Of a stretch of DNA of 64,000 bases, positions 1 to 8,893 are shown piece after piece (the stretch's first letter is position 1; every line of letters begins with the position of its first letter). The stretch is from Flavobacterium psychrolimnae. Lineage in GTDB: Bacteria; Bacteroidota; Bacteroidia; Flavobacteriales; Flavobacteriaceae. The position numbers and the translations under genes are program-made. The notes beneath the pieces were generated by a model. That model worked only from the letters and a program-made list of their open reading frames with translations. It made no database searches and had not been told where the DNA came from. Where the stretch lies: the NCBI RefSeq assembly GCF_003312425.1, contig NZ_QNUX01000006.1, forward strand, positions 1-64,000, given 5' to 3'.

Positions 1-56
1 ACTTCTTCTACACAGCGAAGTTTAAATTCATAATTGTATTTGACTTTTCTTTCCAT
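1..56 (-). CDS. IS3-family transposase OrfA, N-terminal fragment
   Basis: The minus-strand frame from ATG at 56-54 reads MERKVKYNYEFKLRCVEE and runs off the window edge. A basic start followed by a (Y/F)xxEFKLxxVEE pattern is the usual beginning of the helix-turn-helix OrfA of IS3-family transposases, which binds the element's ends and is normally joined to OrfB by a programmed frameshift. Only 18 codons are visible, so subgroup and integrity cannot be judged. Confidence 0.65.
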   Translation of the reverse strand, partial: MERKVKYNYEFKLRCVEE

Positions 57-94
57 AAAAATACCCCCAAATAGTGTCTAACTTTTTGGGGGCA
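1..94 (-). mobile_element. End of an IS3-family-like insertion sequence (partial)
   Basis: On the minus strand the stretch begins TGCCCCCAAAAAGTTAGACA, a terminal-repeat type common in IS3-family (IS150-like) elements, and a transposase OrfA start follows about 40 bases inside it. Only one end lies in the window; the rest continues beyond base 1. The end (TG on the minus strand, CA at 93-94) lies 26 bases past the stop of the small lipoprotein gene. The family call rests on terminal sequence plus OrfA start, so it is good but not proven. Confidence 0.7.
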
Positions 95-119
95 GTTCAT
101 CATTTTTGTACAGCCTTTT

Positions 120-269
120 TTATGCTTTAACGGTAAACGCTTTTTCAGGTTTTTCTGTTGTTTGTTTTTCAGGAGATTTACAAATTCCTCTGGCACCACA
201 ACTCATTCTGTGCGGTCCGCAGGAACTCAATACAAAAAGTGCAATCAAGATGTAGAAGGTGTTTTTCAT
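120..269 (-). CDS. Small lipoprotein, 49 aa
   Basis: This short frame starts at ATG 269-267 and encodes a basic start, a hydrophobic stretch and a lipobox VLSSC (Cys17), followed by a cysteine-containing, lysine-rich tail ending AFTVKA. It is therefore probably a lipoprotein exported by Sec and anchored after signal peptidase II cleavage; its function is unknown. It lies 14 bases beyond the stop of nothing on its own strand but directly downstream (15 bases) of the GH3-like gene's stop would place them in one transcript only if read through 284-269. The insertion-sequence end begins 26 bases after its stop, so the gene is intact. Confidence 0.6.
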   Translation of the reverse strand: MKNTFYILIALFVLSSCGPHRMSCGARGICKSPEKQTTEKPEKAFTVKA

Positions 270-283
270 CTTTTTAATTATTT

Positions 284-1807
284 TTATACGCTTTGAAACT
301 GCATGTTTTTCAGTTGTTCCAAATAATCCCTTTGGTTGGATAATCTTGGAATTTTGTGTTGTCCGCCCAATTTATCTCGGTCTTTTAACCAATCATAAAA
401 CAAATTTTTTCGAGCTACATTGATTACTAACGGATTTAACGTCATGTTGTTGTAGCGTTTCGCTTCGTAATCCGAGTTTAAGGATTGTATAGATTCATCT
501 AATGCTTTCTGGAATTGTGATACATCAGCAGGAGGGTTTTTAAATTCAATCATCCATTCATGTGCGCCTTTTTCTTTGCCTTCCATAAATATAGGCGCAA
601 CGGTGTAATCAACCACTTCGGTTTGGGTTAGTTTACACGCTTTGGCAATAGCCTGATCGGTATTTTCGACCATCAATTCTTCTCCAAAAACATTAATGTG
701 ATGCTTTGTTCTTCCCGTCACCCGAATTCGATATGGATTCAATGATGTAAAACGAACGGTATCGCCAATCAAATAGCGCCACAAGCCAGAATTCGTTGTG
801 ATTACCAAAGCATAATTTTTGAACAATTCTACATCTGCTAATCGAATTACTTTTTGATCCGGTGTCCCAAAAGTATCCATTGGAATGAACTCATAAAAAA
901 TTCCGTAATCCAACATTAACAATAAATCACTGGAATTATTTAAATCCTGAATGGCAAAAAAGCCTTCAGATGCATTGTATATTTCGTAATATTTAAACTC
1001 TTTTTTAGGGAGTATTTTTTGGTATTGTTCGCGGTACGGTTCAAAATTTACGCCTCCGTGAAAGTACACTTCCAAATTTGGCCAAAGTTCGAATAGATTT
1101 CCTTTTCCGGTTTCTTCCAGCATTTTATTCATCAGAACTAACATCCAAGAAGGAACTCCGGCAAAACTGGTTACATTTTCGTTTTTCGTTTCGTTTATAA
1201 TAGCTGCAATTTTAGTTTCCCATTCGCTCATCAAGGAAATTTTGTTGCTTGGTGTACTGCTGAACTCCGCCCAAATAGGCATGTTTTCGATTAAAATTGC
1301 GGATAAATCGCCAAAAAACGTGTTGTTGTCCTCATAGATTTGGGAACTTCCGCCAAGACGCAGACTTTTCCCCAAAAACAGTTCGGAATCCTCGTTGTTA
1401 TTCAAATACAAACACAACAAATCCTTACTTCCTTTGTAATGACAATCTTCTAGCGCTTCATTGCTTACCGGAATAAATTTACTTTTTGCATTAGTAGTTC
1501 CGCTTGATTTGGCAAACCATTTTATTGGTTCTTCCCAAAAAACATTTTGTTCGCCTTTACGTGTTCTTTCAATCAATGGCTGCAATTCTTCGTACGTCGA
1601 AATGGGAACTCGCTCTGCAAAATTCGCATAGGATTTTATTGTAGTAAAATCATATTGCTTGCCTAAAACAGTGTTTTTAGAAGACTGAATTAAATTCATA
1701 AGCAATTCTTCCTGAACTTCATTTGGATATTTCAAGAAAAGTTCGATCTGATGAATTCTTTGTTTAAGAACCCAAGAAGCAAACGAATTGATTATGGTTA
1801 GAGGCAT
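284..1807 (-). CDS. GH3-superfamily acyl-adenylate-forming enzyme
   Basis: The 507-residue protein has the size and layout of the GH3 family, which in plants joins amino acids to hormone-type carboxylates through an acyl-adenylate. The ATP-binding motif SSGTTNAKSK is at residues 101-110, and YNASEGFF near residue 280 and GLWRYLIGDTV near residue 345 match further conserved family blocks. There is no signal peptide or membrane segment, so it should be cytoplasmic. The bacterial substrate is unknown. The small lipoprotein gene begins 14 bases after its stop and may be co-transcribed. Family assignment is confident; the reaction partner is not. Confidence 0.85.
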   Translation of the reverse strand: MPLTIINSFASWVLKQRIHQIELFLKYPNEVQEELLMNLIQSSKNTVLGKQYDFTTIKSYANFAERVPISTYEELQPLIERTRKGEQNVFWEEPIKWFAKSSGTTNAKSKFIPVSNEALEDCHYKGSKDLLCLYLNNNEDSELFLGKSLRLGGSSQIYEDNNTFFGDLSAILIENMPIWAEFSSTPSNKISLMSEWETKIAAIINETKNENVTSFAGVPSWMLVLMNKMLEETGKGNLFELWPNLEVYFHGGVNFEPYREQYQKILPKKEFKYYEIYNASEGFFAIQDLNNSSDLLLMLDYGIFYEFIPMDTFGTPDQKVIRLADVELFKNYALVITTNSGLWRYLIGDTVRFTSLNPYRIRVTGRTKHHINVFGEELMVENTDQAIAKACKLTQTEVVDYTVAPIFMEGKEKGAHEWMIEFKNPPADVSQFQKALDESIQSLNSDYEAKRYNNMTLNPLVINVARKNLFYDWLKDRDKLGGQHKIPRLSNQRDYLEQLKNMQFQSV

Positions 1808-2050
1808 ATAGATTTAAGATTGTTGATTAACGATTTTATATTTCAGATTTTTTTCTATTGGGAAAATGCTGAAATATAAGATTTGAATATCGATTGACAA
1901 ATACTAACTTTGTCAAAGTATCAAAAATAGTGTTTTTTTATAAAAAACAATTCTATATTATAGTAAAGATTTTAACTCAGGACAGGGATTCTAATAATTG
2001 GAAGTACTAAATCTAAAATCAGAAATCGTTAATCAACAATCTAAAATCAT
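1806..2050. repeat. Inverted copies of a dispersed intergenic repeat
   Basis: A stretch at about 1809-1848 reads, in reverse complement, nearly the same as 2008-2048; the shared core is AATCGTTAATCAACAATCT. The two copies face each other across the divergent promoter region between the GH3-like gene and the DUF2797 gene. Related text occurs at 15335-15370 and 38184-38220, so this looks like a small dispersed repeat of the genome rather than an operator. Confidence 0.6.
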
Positions 2051-2051
2051 A

Positions 2052-2846
2052 ATGACATACGAAGGCGTACTTACCAAAATGCAAACCGAATTTGGAAACC
2101 CAATTCAATATTATTTGGTTTTTGAGAATGGATTTTTAAATGTGAATCAGTTGCTGAATAAAGAGATTGAGATCAATTTTGTGGGATACCAATGTTTGAA
2201 TTGTGGGAAAAAGAAAAAAATTTTCCGTCAGGGATTTTGTTACGATTGTTTCTATTCCAGTGCTGCTGTTGGTGATTGGATTATGAAACCGGAGCTGAGT
2301 ACCGCTCATCTTGGAATTCAGGATCGTGATTTGGCGTATGAAGAAAAAGTGCAATTACAGCCGCATATTGTGTATCTGGCCTTATCCAGCGAAGTCAAAG
2401 TAGGAGTGACCAGAAAAACGCAAATGCCAACCCGATGGATTGATCAAGGCGCAACCCAAGCGATTTCAATTGTGGAAGTTCCGAATCGCTATTTAGCAGG
2501 AATTACCGAGGTGGCGTTGAAAAATCATTATGCCGATAAAACCAATTGGAGAAAAATGCTGACGAATAATGTCGAACAAATTGACTTAATTGCAGAACGA
2601 TTAAAGGTTGAGAATTTGATTCCAACGGAAGTTCAGGAATACTTTTATTCGCAGAAAAATGATTTGTACGAGATGCATTATCCCGTTTTACAGTATCCAA
2701 GTAAGGTAAATAGTTTGAGCTTGTATAAAACACCTCATTTTCAAGGAAAACTTACCGGAATAAAAGGGCAATATTTACTTTTTGAGAATGAAACAGTTTT
2801 TAATATTCGTGGTTCGGAAGGATATGTGGTAACGATTAAAGTATAA
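2052..2846 (+). CDS. DUF2797 family protein
   Basis: The 264-residue protein carries two CxxC pairs near its N-terminus (Cys48/Cys51 and Cys63/Cys66), which look like a zinc ribbon, followed by a conserved region containing HIVYLALSSEVKVGVTR and RWIDQGA, typical of DUF2797. The GVTR segment resembles the start of GIY-YIG-like folds (VYL...VKVG), but I would not call it a nuclease. No function is established. I chose ATG 2052 because the upstream TTG at 1998 lies within the dispersed repeat and the family starts near MTYEG. The gene is divergent from the GH3-like gene and stands alone. Confidence 0.8.
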   Translation: MTYEGVLTKMQTEFGNPIQYYLVFENGFLNVNQLLNKEIEINFVGYQCLNCGKKKKIFRQGFCYDCFYSSAAVGDWIMKPELSTAHLGIQDRDLAYEEKVQLQPHIVYLALSSEVKVGVTRKTQMPTRWIDQGATQAISIVEVPNRYLAGITEVALKNHYADKTNWRKMLTNNVEQIDLIAERLKVENLIPTEVQEYFYSQKNDLYEMHYPVLQYPSKVNSLSLYKTPHFQGKLTGIKGQYLLFENETVFNIRGSEGYVVTIKV

Positions 2847-2861
2847 GAAACACAGGTTTTT

Positions 2862-2928
2862 TTAACCATTAAGAAATTAAGTTTCATTAAGATTTAGAGC
2901 TTAATTTTTCTTAATTCCTTAATGGTAA
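2862..2928. repeat. Inverted repeat after the DUF2797 gene
   Basis: The arm at 2863-2881 (TAACCATTAAGAAATTAAG) is almost the exact reverse complement of 2910-2928, with about 28 bases between them. It could form a hairpin in either strand. No poly-T run follows, so it is more like a palindromic intergenic repeat than a terminator. Confidence 0.5.
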
Positions 2929-2980
2929 AATCTCAAAAGCAAATAGTTTCGTTGTTTAGATTCAAGTATAAAATTCAATA

Positions 2981-3019
2981 AAAAAGAGGAATGTCACGTA
3001 GTGAAATTCCTCTTTTTTT
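2981..3019. terminator. Bidirectional terminator hairpin
   Basis: The arm AAAAAGAGGAATGTCAC pairs with GTGAAATTCCTCTTTTT across a GTA loop, with A and T runs on either side. It lies between the convergent DUF2797 and AsmA genes and can end both transcripts. Confidence 0.75.
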
Positions 3020-3036
3020 TGCTTCATAAAGTGTTC

Positions 3037-5646
3037 TTAGTTCGCTTTTGTAGTGTCTACTTTTTTCTTTCTATTAAACAATCCATTTAATAATTCAGAG
3101 GCTTTCGCTTTTACTTCTTCCTTAGTCGCTGGCACAGCAGGAGTGGTTGTTTTAGTAGTATCTCCGGGTTTCTTGTTTTTATTGATATAATCCGTCAAAG
3201 CCGAAGTTCCTTGTTTTACCAGTCTGTCTTTTTGTTGGTTAACCAATTGAGTCGTCAATTTAGTTACCGCACTATTAATATCCGTGGTGATTTTAGGATT
3301 CGTAAAATTACCGGCTAATACGGCATTTATCGGGAAACTTTCTAATTTAGCAGCATCAGCAGCAGATAATTTTGCTATTAATGCATTGGCCTCCGAGCCT
3401 AAATATTTAGCAGGAACATCAAATTTTAAATTGTAATTCATGCTTTGGTCAAAACCATGAGTTCCTCCGATAGTTGCTTTGATATCTTTGTACTTGATGT
3501 CAAATGGTTTTACATTTACTTTTCCATCTTTGAATGTAATTGCTGCTTTCAAATCATTCAAATTTATTTTACTCACATCAATAAATTTCAAGTTAGCACC
3601 TAAAGCGGTCAGTAAAGTCGAATTACTGGAGTTTACAGTCGTAGAAAGCAATTGTCCCAATAAATCACCAGTCAGCGTTTTCAAGTCAGGAGTAAGTTCG
3701 GTAGCATCAAGATTCCCGTTCAATTTGATACTTGAATTTAATTTTCCATTGATGATTCCGGCAATTGGCGCAATTTTTTTCAACATGTCCAGTTGGGTGA
3801 ACGACTGCGCAATATCAACTTGATTTAATTTTAAATCCATATTGAAAACTGGCGTTTTTCCTTTTGTGGAAACAGCTCCATTTACTCCAATTGTTCCACC
3901 AAAAATTGAGGTTTTTACATTTTCTAAAGTCACTTTTTCGTCTTTCACGATTAGTTTTCCCGAAACATCTTTCAGAGTCAAATTATCATATAAAACCGTA
4001 GTCGCTTTTGCGTTAAGCGTACAATTTAAGAAAGTAGGAATCTTCATTGCCTCTGCTTTTTTAGTTCTGGTTTTAGTGGTTTCACCGGTTGTCATAAAAT
4101 CATCAACAGCCAATTGTTTAGAATTCATGTTGAAATTTCCTTTCAATTCTTGGTTTCTAAATATAAATCCGTAAAAATTCTCTAAAACTCCCGTTACACT
4201 AATATCGCTTTTTCCTGTCGTTGCGTTCAGTTGTTTCAAATTGACTTGGCTAGGATTAAACTGAACCAACGCATTGCTAATCTTCATTGTTTTGCCGTTT
4301 TCATCCACATAGTTGAAACCGGATAAACTCATGGTTCCGGCATTGTTAATGTTTTGATACTGGCTTTTCTCAACTGATTGCATGTCGAATTTGGTAGTAA
4401 CATCAGCGTTTAAAATCCCGGATAATGGCTTGTCCAGCTTTATAGGATAGGCTTTCGAAAGATTGGCTAAATTGATAGTTCCTTTTAAAGCGGCATCAAC
4501 AATCGCATTTTGAGTAATGTTTCTAATGTTTGCTTTGGCATTAAAAACATCCTGATCTATTTTGAAAGAAAGCTGATCAATATTGACATAGGTGTCATTT
4601 AATATACCAGTTTCATTTACAATTTTAGTGTCTATAATGATATTTTGAACGGTCTTAGGTAAGTTAGGATACTTAAACGAAGCGTTATTGGAAGCGATTT
4701 CAATATTAAATTTTGGAACGCTCGTATCAGAATAAAGTCCTTTTGCAAAACCTACAACAGTAAAGTCGCCGGTTGTTTTTACGTTATTTAAACTGGAAGC
4801 ATATGCTGCGGGAATAACTCCAAGGAAATTTTTGAAAGATGAAGTTGGGGTTTTAAATTTCAAATCGTACTGTTGACCCGCTTCCACCATTTGAATAAAT
4901 CCATCAAATTCCAGCGGTAATTGATTGATTAATGCTTTGTTTTCTTTGAAAGTATATTGGCTTTTTTCTAAATCAATTCCTAAAACAGCGTCTAAAGTCA
5001 AAGCCACATCTTTCATATAATTTACTTTGTCCATGTCCAACGTGATTTTTGCAGTTGACTTGGTAACTAAATCTAATTTTTGTGCTGCAAAATCTCCAAC
5101 ACCTTCATGATTTATGCTGTCAATTACCATTTTGATTTTAGATTTTTCGTCAAAGTAGCGAAATTTGAAATTCTCAATAGAGTAATTTTTGATCGTCAGC
5201 GATAAAGGATCACCTTTGCCAGCCTTTTCTGTTTCTTTATTTTTTATGGCGATATCATAATTCCCGATTCCGTCTTTATTGAAAATGATATTAATCAGTC
5301 CGTTTTTTGAAGTAATTCCGTCAATTTTTATGGCTTCCTCTTTTCCTTTGAATAATTCTTTGATGGACATTTTCAAATCTATTTCGCCTAATGAAACTAA
5401 TGTATCGCCCTCAAAAGGAGCTTTGTTTACAATCACTAGTTGTTCCAGCGAAACATTTGCATTTGGAAAACTTTTGATTAAACTTAAATCCACATCCGAA
5501 AAAGTAACTCGTGCGTCTACTTTTTCATTGATAGCTTCGGCAATTTTAGCTTTTATTTGATCTTCAAAAAAGTATGGGATAGCAAATAAAGCGACTAAGA
5601 ATAGGATAATCAGGACTCCAATAATTTTTAAAATTGTTTTTAGCAT
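3037..5646 (-). CDS. AsmA-family protein
   Basis: The 869-residue protein opens with one membrane segment (about residues 5-26) followed by the AsmA N-terminal signature (FEDQIKAKIAEAINEK, then FSDVDLSLIKSFPNANV). The rest is long, low in cysteine and rich in alternating beta strands, and the end is a lysine-rich tail. Proteins of this family are envelope-spanning, anchored in the inner membrane, and related members bridge phospholipid movement toward the outer membrane; that role here is inference. It is flanked by terminators on both sides and appears to be transcribed alone. Confidence 0.85.
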   Translation of the reverse strand: MLKTILKIIGVLIILFLVALFAIPYFFEDQIKAKIAEAINEKVDARVTFSDVDLSLIKSFPNANVSLEQLVIVNKAPFEGDTLVSLGEIDLKMSIKELFKGKEEAIKIDGITSKNGLINIIFNKDGIGNYDIAIKNKETEKAGKGDPLSLTIKNYSIENFKFRYFDEKSKIKMVIDSINHEGVGDFAAQKLDLVTKSTAKITLDMDKVNYMKDVALTLDAVLGIDLEKSQYTFKENKALINQLPLEFDGFIQMVEAGQQYDLKFKTPTSSFKNFLGVIPAAYASSLNNVKTTGDFTVVGFAKGLYSDTSVPKFNIEIASNNASFKYPNLPKTVQNIIIDTKIVNETGILNDTYVNIDQLSFKIDQDVFNAKANIRNITQNAIVDAALKGTINLANLSKAYPIKLDKPLSGILNADVTTKFDMQSVEKSQYQNINNAGTMSLSGFNYVDENGKTMKISNALVQFNPSQVNLKQLNATTGKSDISVTGVLENFYGFIFRNQELKGNFNMNSKQLAVDDFMTTGETTKTRTKKAEAMKIPTFLNCTLNAKATTVLYDNLTLKDVSGKLIVKDEKVTLENVKTSIFGGTIGVNGAVSTKGKTPVFNMDLKLNQVDIAQSFTQLDMLKKIAPIAGIINGKLNSSIKLNGNLDATELTPDLKTLTGDLLGQLLSTTVNSSNSTLLTALGANLKFIDVSKINLNDLKAAITFKDGKVNVKPFDIKYKDIKATIGGTHGFDQSMNYNLKFDVPAKYLGSEANALIAKLSAADAAKLESFPINAVLAGNFTNPKITTDINSAVTKLTTQLVNQQKDRLVKQGTSALTDYINKNKKPGDTTKTTTPAVPATKEEVKAKASELLNGLFNRKKKVDTTKAN

Positions 5647-5785
5647 AATTTGATTTTCTTTAGATTTATAAATTCAGCAAAAATGATGCCCTCTAACCAC
5701 AAAAATAGTGGAATATAATTTAGGAGTATGCATTCCTTTCACAAATAGCAGGATACATCAGGATAGTTTGCATTTTAGATTTAAA

Positions 5786-5822
5786 AAAAAATCCGTTCAA
5801 ATGATTATTTAAACGGATTTTT
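5786..5822 (-). terminator. Terminator downstream of sppA
   Basis: The arm AAAAATCCGTT pairs with AACGGATTTTT over an AT-rich loop just past the sppA stop, with a T run on the minus strand. Confidence 0.65.
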
Positions 5823-5839
5823 ATCGGGTATTTTATCTA

Positions 5840-7600
5840 TTAATTGATTTTGATTTCAAACGGCATAATCGCTTGAATTCCTTTTCGTGCTTGCAGTTTT
5901 TTTATTTCCTGCATCATACGATAATTTTCTTCTCCAATTTCTTCTTTTATGAAATCAGCTTTCGATTTTGCAAAAGGAAGATTAGCTAAAAGATCATCGA
6001 AATTTTTCTCATATTCCGGATAGTTTTGGGTACGGTAACTTTTTGTTTTTGCCAAAGAAGCTGCTTTTGCAATTGCATCATCTAAGCCTCCAATTTTGTC
6101 TACCAGTCCAATTTTTAGAGCTTCAGAACCTGTCCAAACTCTTCCTTGTGCAATAGCGTCCACTTGCGCAAATGTCATTTTTCGACCTTGTGCTACATGA
6201 GCAACAAAAGTTTTGTAGATATGTTCTACACCTTCTAAGGTAACGGCTTTGAATTTTTCATCTATTGGAACAAAAGGGCTATAATTAGCGGAATTTTCAT
6301 GGGTTTTCACTTGTTCTGTGTAAATTCCTATTTTAGTGGCCAATGGTGTAAAGTTTGGTAATATTCCAAAAACGCCTATAGAACCAGTAATTGTGTTTTC
6401 TTCAGCAAAAATGGTATTTGCGTTACAAGCAATATAATATCCGCCAGAAGCTGCATAATTACCCATAGAAACCACGATCGGTTTAACTTTCTTTGTCAAT
6501 TCAATTTCTCTCCAAATCAAATCTGAAGTCAAAGCGCTTCCTCCAGGGCTGTCGATGCGAAGTACAATTGCTTTTACATTTTTGTTTTTTCGAGCTTCTT
6601 GTAACGAGCGACGCATCGAACCTTCACCAATAACGTTCACATCGCCTTCGCCACCTAGAATTTCTCCTTGCGCATAAATAATAGCGATTTCATCTTTACT
6701 GTCAAAAGTTTGTGATGTAGTAGCTACTTTTTGAGCATAATCTACAACAGATACTTTGTTATAGTCTTCGTCATTGGCTACTTTAAGTGCTTTTTTTATC
6801 GCGTTATGATATACATCTTCATAAGCAATAATGTCAACTAATTTTTGAGATTTTGCCATTTCCGGAGTTCGGGCAAGAAGTCCGTTAGCGATTTCATTCA
6901 ATTTTGCTACTGATATATTTCGGCTTTTTGCGATGTCAGCAGTAATTGAATTCCAAACTGAATTTAATAATGCGGTAGTTTGCTCTCTGTTGGCATCACT
7001 CATTTTATTTTCTAAAAATGGTTCAACAGCACTTTTATATTTTCCATGACGGATGACTTCCATTTTTAACCCTGATTTCTCCTGAAAATCCTTAAAGAAC
7101 ATAATTTCAGAGGACAATCCTTTGAAATCCATATCTCCAACCGGATTGATGTAAATTGGGCTTGCAATAGAATTTAGATAATATTCTTTTTGTGAATACG
7201 AATTGGCATAAGCCATAACGAATTTTCCTGATTTTTTAAAGCTTTCCAGAGCATCTCTCAAGGCTTTACTTTGTGCCATTCCCAGTGAAGAAACGTTATT
7301 TAAAATAGAGATTCCTTTGATGTCATTATCTGATTTTGCCTCTTCGATAGCATTAATAATGTCTGATAAACCTACTTTTTTGTTTTCTGAAAAAATAGTC
7401 ATCCAAGGATCTTTATATTTTCCGGCATAATCATTTCGGATGTCTTCTAAATTCAATTCGATTACCGAATTATTTTTTACCACAACACCTTCAGATTCAC
7501 CACCAAAAATGGCTCCAATAAGGATAATTCCAAAAAAGAACAACATGAAAAAAACAAAAATACCTATAATGGTAGCCAATACATTTCCTAAAAATTTCAT
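5840..7600 (-). CDS. sppA: Signal peptide peptidase SppA, long (67K) type
   Basis: SppA is a membrane-bound serine protease that degrades signal peptides left after secretion. The 586-residue length and two tandem S49 domains match the long form. A membrane segment lies at about residues 8-31. The catalytic pair is visible: Lys189 in YKSAVEPF and Ser385 in YAASGGYYIA, as expected for the Ser-Lys dyad split between the two repeats. RIDSPGGSALTSD (about 348-360) is the conserved oxyanion-side block. It is divergent from the folK fusion with 138 bases between. Confidence 0.93.
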   Translation of the reverse strand: MKFLGNVLATIIGIFVFFMLFFFGIILIGAIFGGESEGVVVKNNSVIELNLEDIRNDYAGKYKDPWMTIFSENKKVGLSDIINAIEEAKSDNDIKGISILNNVSSLGMAQSKALRDALESFKKSGKFVMAYANSYSQKEYYLNSIASPIYINPVGDMDFKGLSSEIMFFKDFQEKSGLKMEVIRHGKYKSAVEPFLENKMSDANREQTTALLNSVWNSITADIAKSRNISVAKLNEIANGLLARTPEMAKSQKLVDIIAYEDVYHNAIKKALKVANDEDYNKVSVVDYAQKVATTSQTFDSKDEIAIIYAQGEILGGEGDVNVIGEGSMRRSLQEARKNKNVKAIVLRIDSPGGSALTSDLIWREIELTKKVKPIVVSMGNYAASGGYYIACNANTIFAEENTITGSIGVFGILPNFTPLATKIGIYTEQVKTHENSANYSPFVPIDEKFKAVTLEGVEHIYKTFVAHVAQGRKMTFAQVDAIAQGRVWTGSEALKIGLVDKIGGLDDAIAKAASLAKTKSYRTQNYPEYEKNFDDLLANLPFAKSKADFIKEEIGEENYRMMQEIKKLQARKGIQAIMPFEIKIN

Positions 7601-7738
7601 AATTATATTTTTTTAATAAGTCGCATAAAACATAGAAATGTTACAAACAATGGTTTAGAATTTCTAGGTTTAAATATCAACAGAGGATACAAATATATTG
7701 CTTATTCTAAAATTCTTTTAGTTAATTTGCACCTAATT

Positions 7739-8875
7739 ATGAAATCACAACATCAGGTCATTTTATCGATAGGAAGCAATCAAGGCAATCGTTTAGAAAA
7801 TATTGAGCATTGCTTGGAATTGATACACCAGGAAATTGGTACGGTTCTCAAAGTTTCCAAATTATACGAAACTCCAGCTTGGGGTTTTGAAAGTGATGCT
7901 TTTTATAATTGTGCTTTGGTTTTGCATACTTTTTCCTCCGCTCATAAAATTTTGGCTCAAGTGTTAAAAATCGAAAAGCGTTTGGGTCGCTTGCGAAATA
8001 AAACCCAAGAATATCAATCGCGCATCATTGATATTGACTTAATTGCATTCGATTCAGAAATTATTGCGACGGAAAAACTCCAAATTCCACATCCTTTGAT
8101 GCAAAATAGGAATTTTGTTTTGTTGCCCATTCAGGATTTGAATTTAGATTGGAAACATCCAATTCTTCAAAAAAACATTTCGGAATTATTGGCTTTGTCA
8201 CCGGATGAAAGTGTTTGTATAGTAGTTCAAGAATTAATTAGTCCGTTGCAAAATATTCCGCTGGAACAATTTAATTACGTTGCTTTTGAAGGAAATATTG
8301 GGGCGGGAAAAACAACGTTGGCTACAAAAATTTCAGAGGATTTTAATGCGAAAACAGTTTTGGAACGTTTTGCCGATAATCCATTTTTGCCTAAATTTTA
8401 TAAAGATCAAAACCGGTACGCGTTTCCGCTTGAAATGTCTTTTTTAGCGGACAGATACCAACAATTATCGGATGATTTAGCGCAATTTGATTTGTTTAAA
8501 GATTTTCTGGTTGCCGATTATCATATTTTTAAATCCTTGATTTTTGCCAAAATAACTTTGGCGGAAGACGAATATCGTTTGTACCGAAATCTTTTCGATA
8601 TCATTTACAGAGAAATGCCAAAACCGGATTTGTATATTTATTTGTATCAAAATTCAGAAAGGCTTTTGCAAAACATTAAGAAACGCGGCAGAAGCTATGA
8701 ACAAAAAATTCCAGCTGAATATTTGGATAAAATCAATAGCGGTTATCTTGATTATATCAAATCTCAAACCGATTTGAATGTTCTGATTATTGATGTTTCG
8801 GATCGTGATTTTGTGAAAAATCAAGAAGATTACCTGTATATTTTAGGTGAAATTCAAAAGAAGATAAAGGTTTAG
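7739..8875 (+). CDS. folK: Fused folate-pathway pyrophosphokinase (HPPK) and deoxynucleoside kinase
   Basis: Residues about 6-135 are 6-hydroxymethyl-7,8-dihydropterin pyrophosphokinase (ILSIGSNQGNR at the start, SRIIDIDLI at 94-102, IPHP at 116-119), a step in folate synthesis. Residues about 178-378 are a deoxynucleoside kinase with a P-loop EGNIGAGKTT at 184-193, an FADNPFLPKFY block and a RGRSYEQ lid region. The second domain phosphorylates deoxynucleosides for dNTP salvage. I chose ATG 7739; a TTG 12 bases upstream is less likely. The two domains are in one unbroken frame. The join puts folate and thymidylate-linked metabolism on one chain, an arrangement I recognise from other Bacteroidota. 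Confidence 0.92.
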   Translation: MKSQHQVILSIGSNQGNRLENIEHCLELIHQEIGTVLKVSKLYETPAWGFESDAFYNCALVLHTFSSAHKILAQVLKIEKRLGRLRNKTQEYQSRIIDIDLIAFDSEIIATEKLQIPHPLMQNRNFVLLPIQDLNLDWKHPILQKNISELLALSPDESVCIVVQELISPLQNIPLEQFNYVAFEGNIGAGKTTLATKISEDFNAKTVLERFADNPFLPKFYKDQNRYAFPLEMSFLADRYQQLSDDLAQFDLFKDFLVADYHIFKSLIFAKITLAEDEYRLYRNLFDIIYREMPKPDLYIYLYQNSERLLQNIKKRGRSYEQKIPAEYLDKINSGYLDYIKSQTDLNVLIIDVSDRDFVKNQEDYLYILGEIQKKIKV

Positions 8876-8893
8876 AATTAGAAGATTTGTAAA

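Noticed and set aside
8..199. 63-residue minus-strand frame at the window start
   Set aside because: It lies out of frame across the lipoprotein gene and the insertion-sequence terminus and has no signal or domain; the lipoprotein frame and OrfA explain the region better.
1998..2051. TTG-started N-terminal extension of the DUF2797 protein
   Set aside because: The extra residues come from the dispersed intergenic repeat (AATCGTTAATCAACAATCT-type), and an ATG at 2052 fits the family start.
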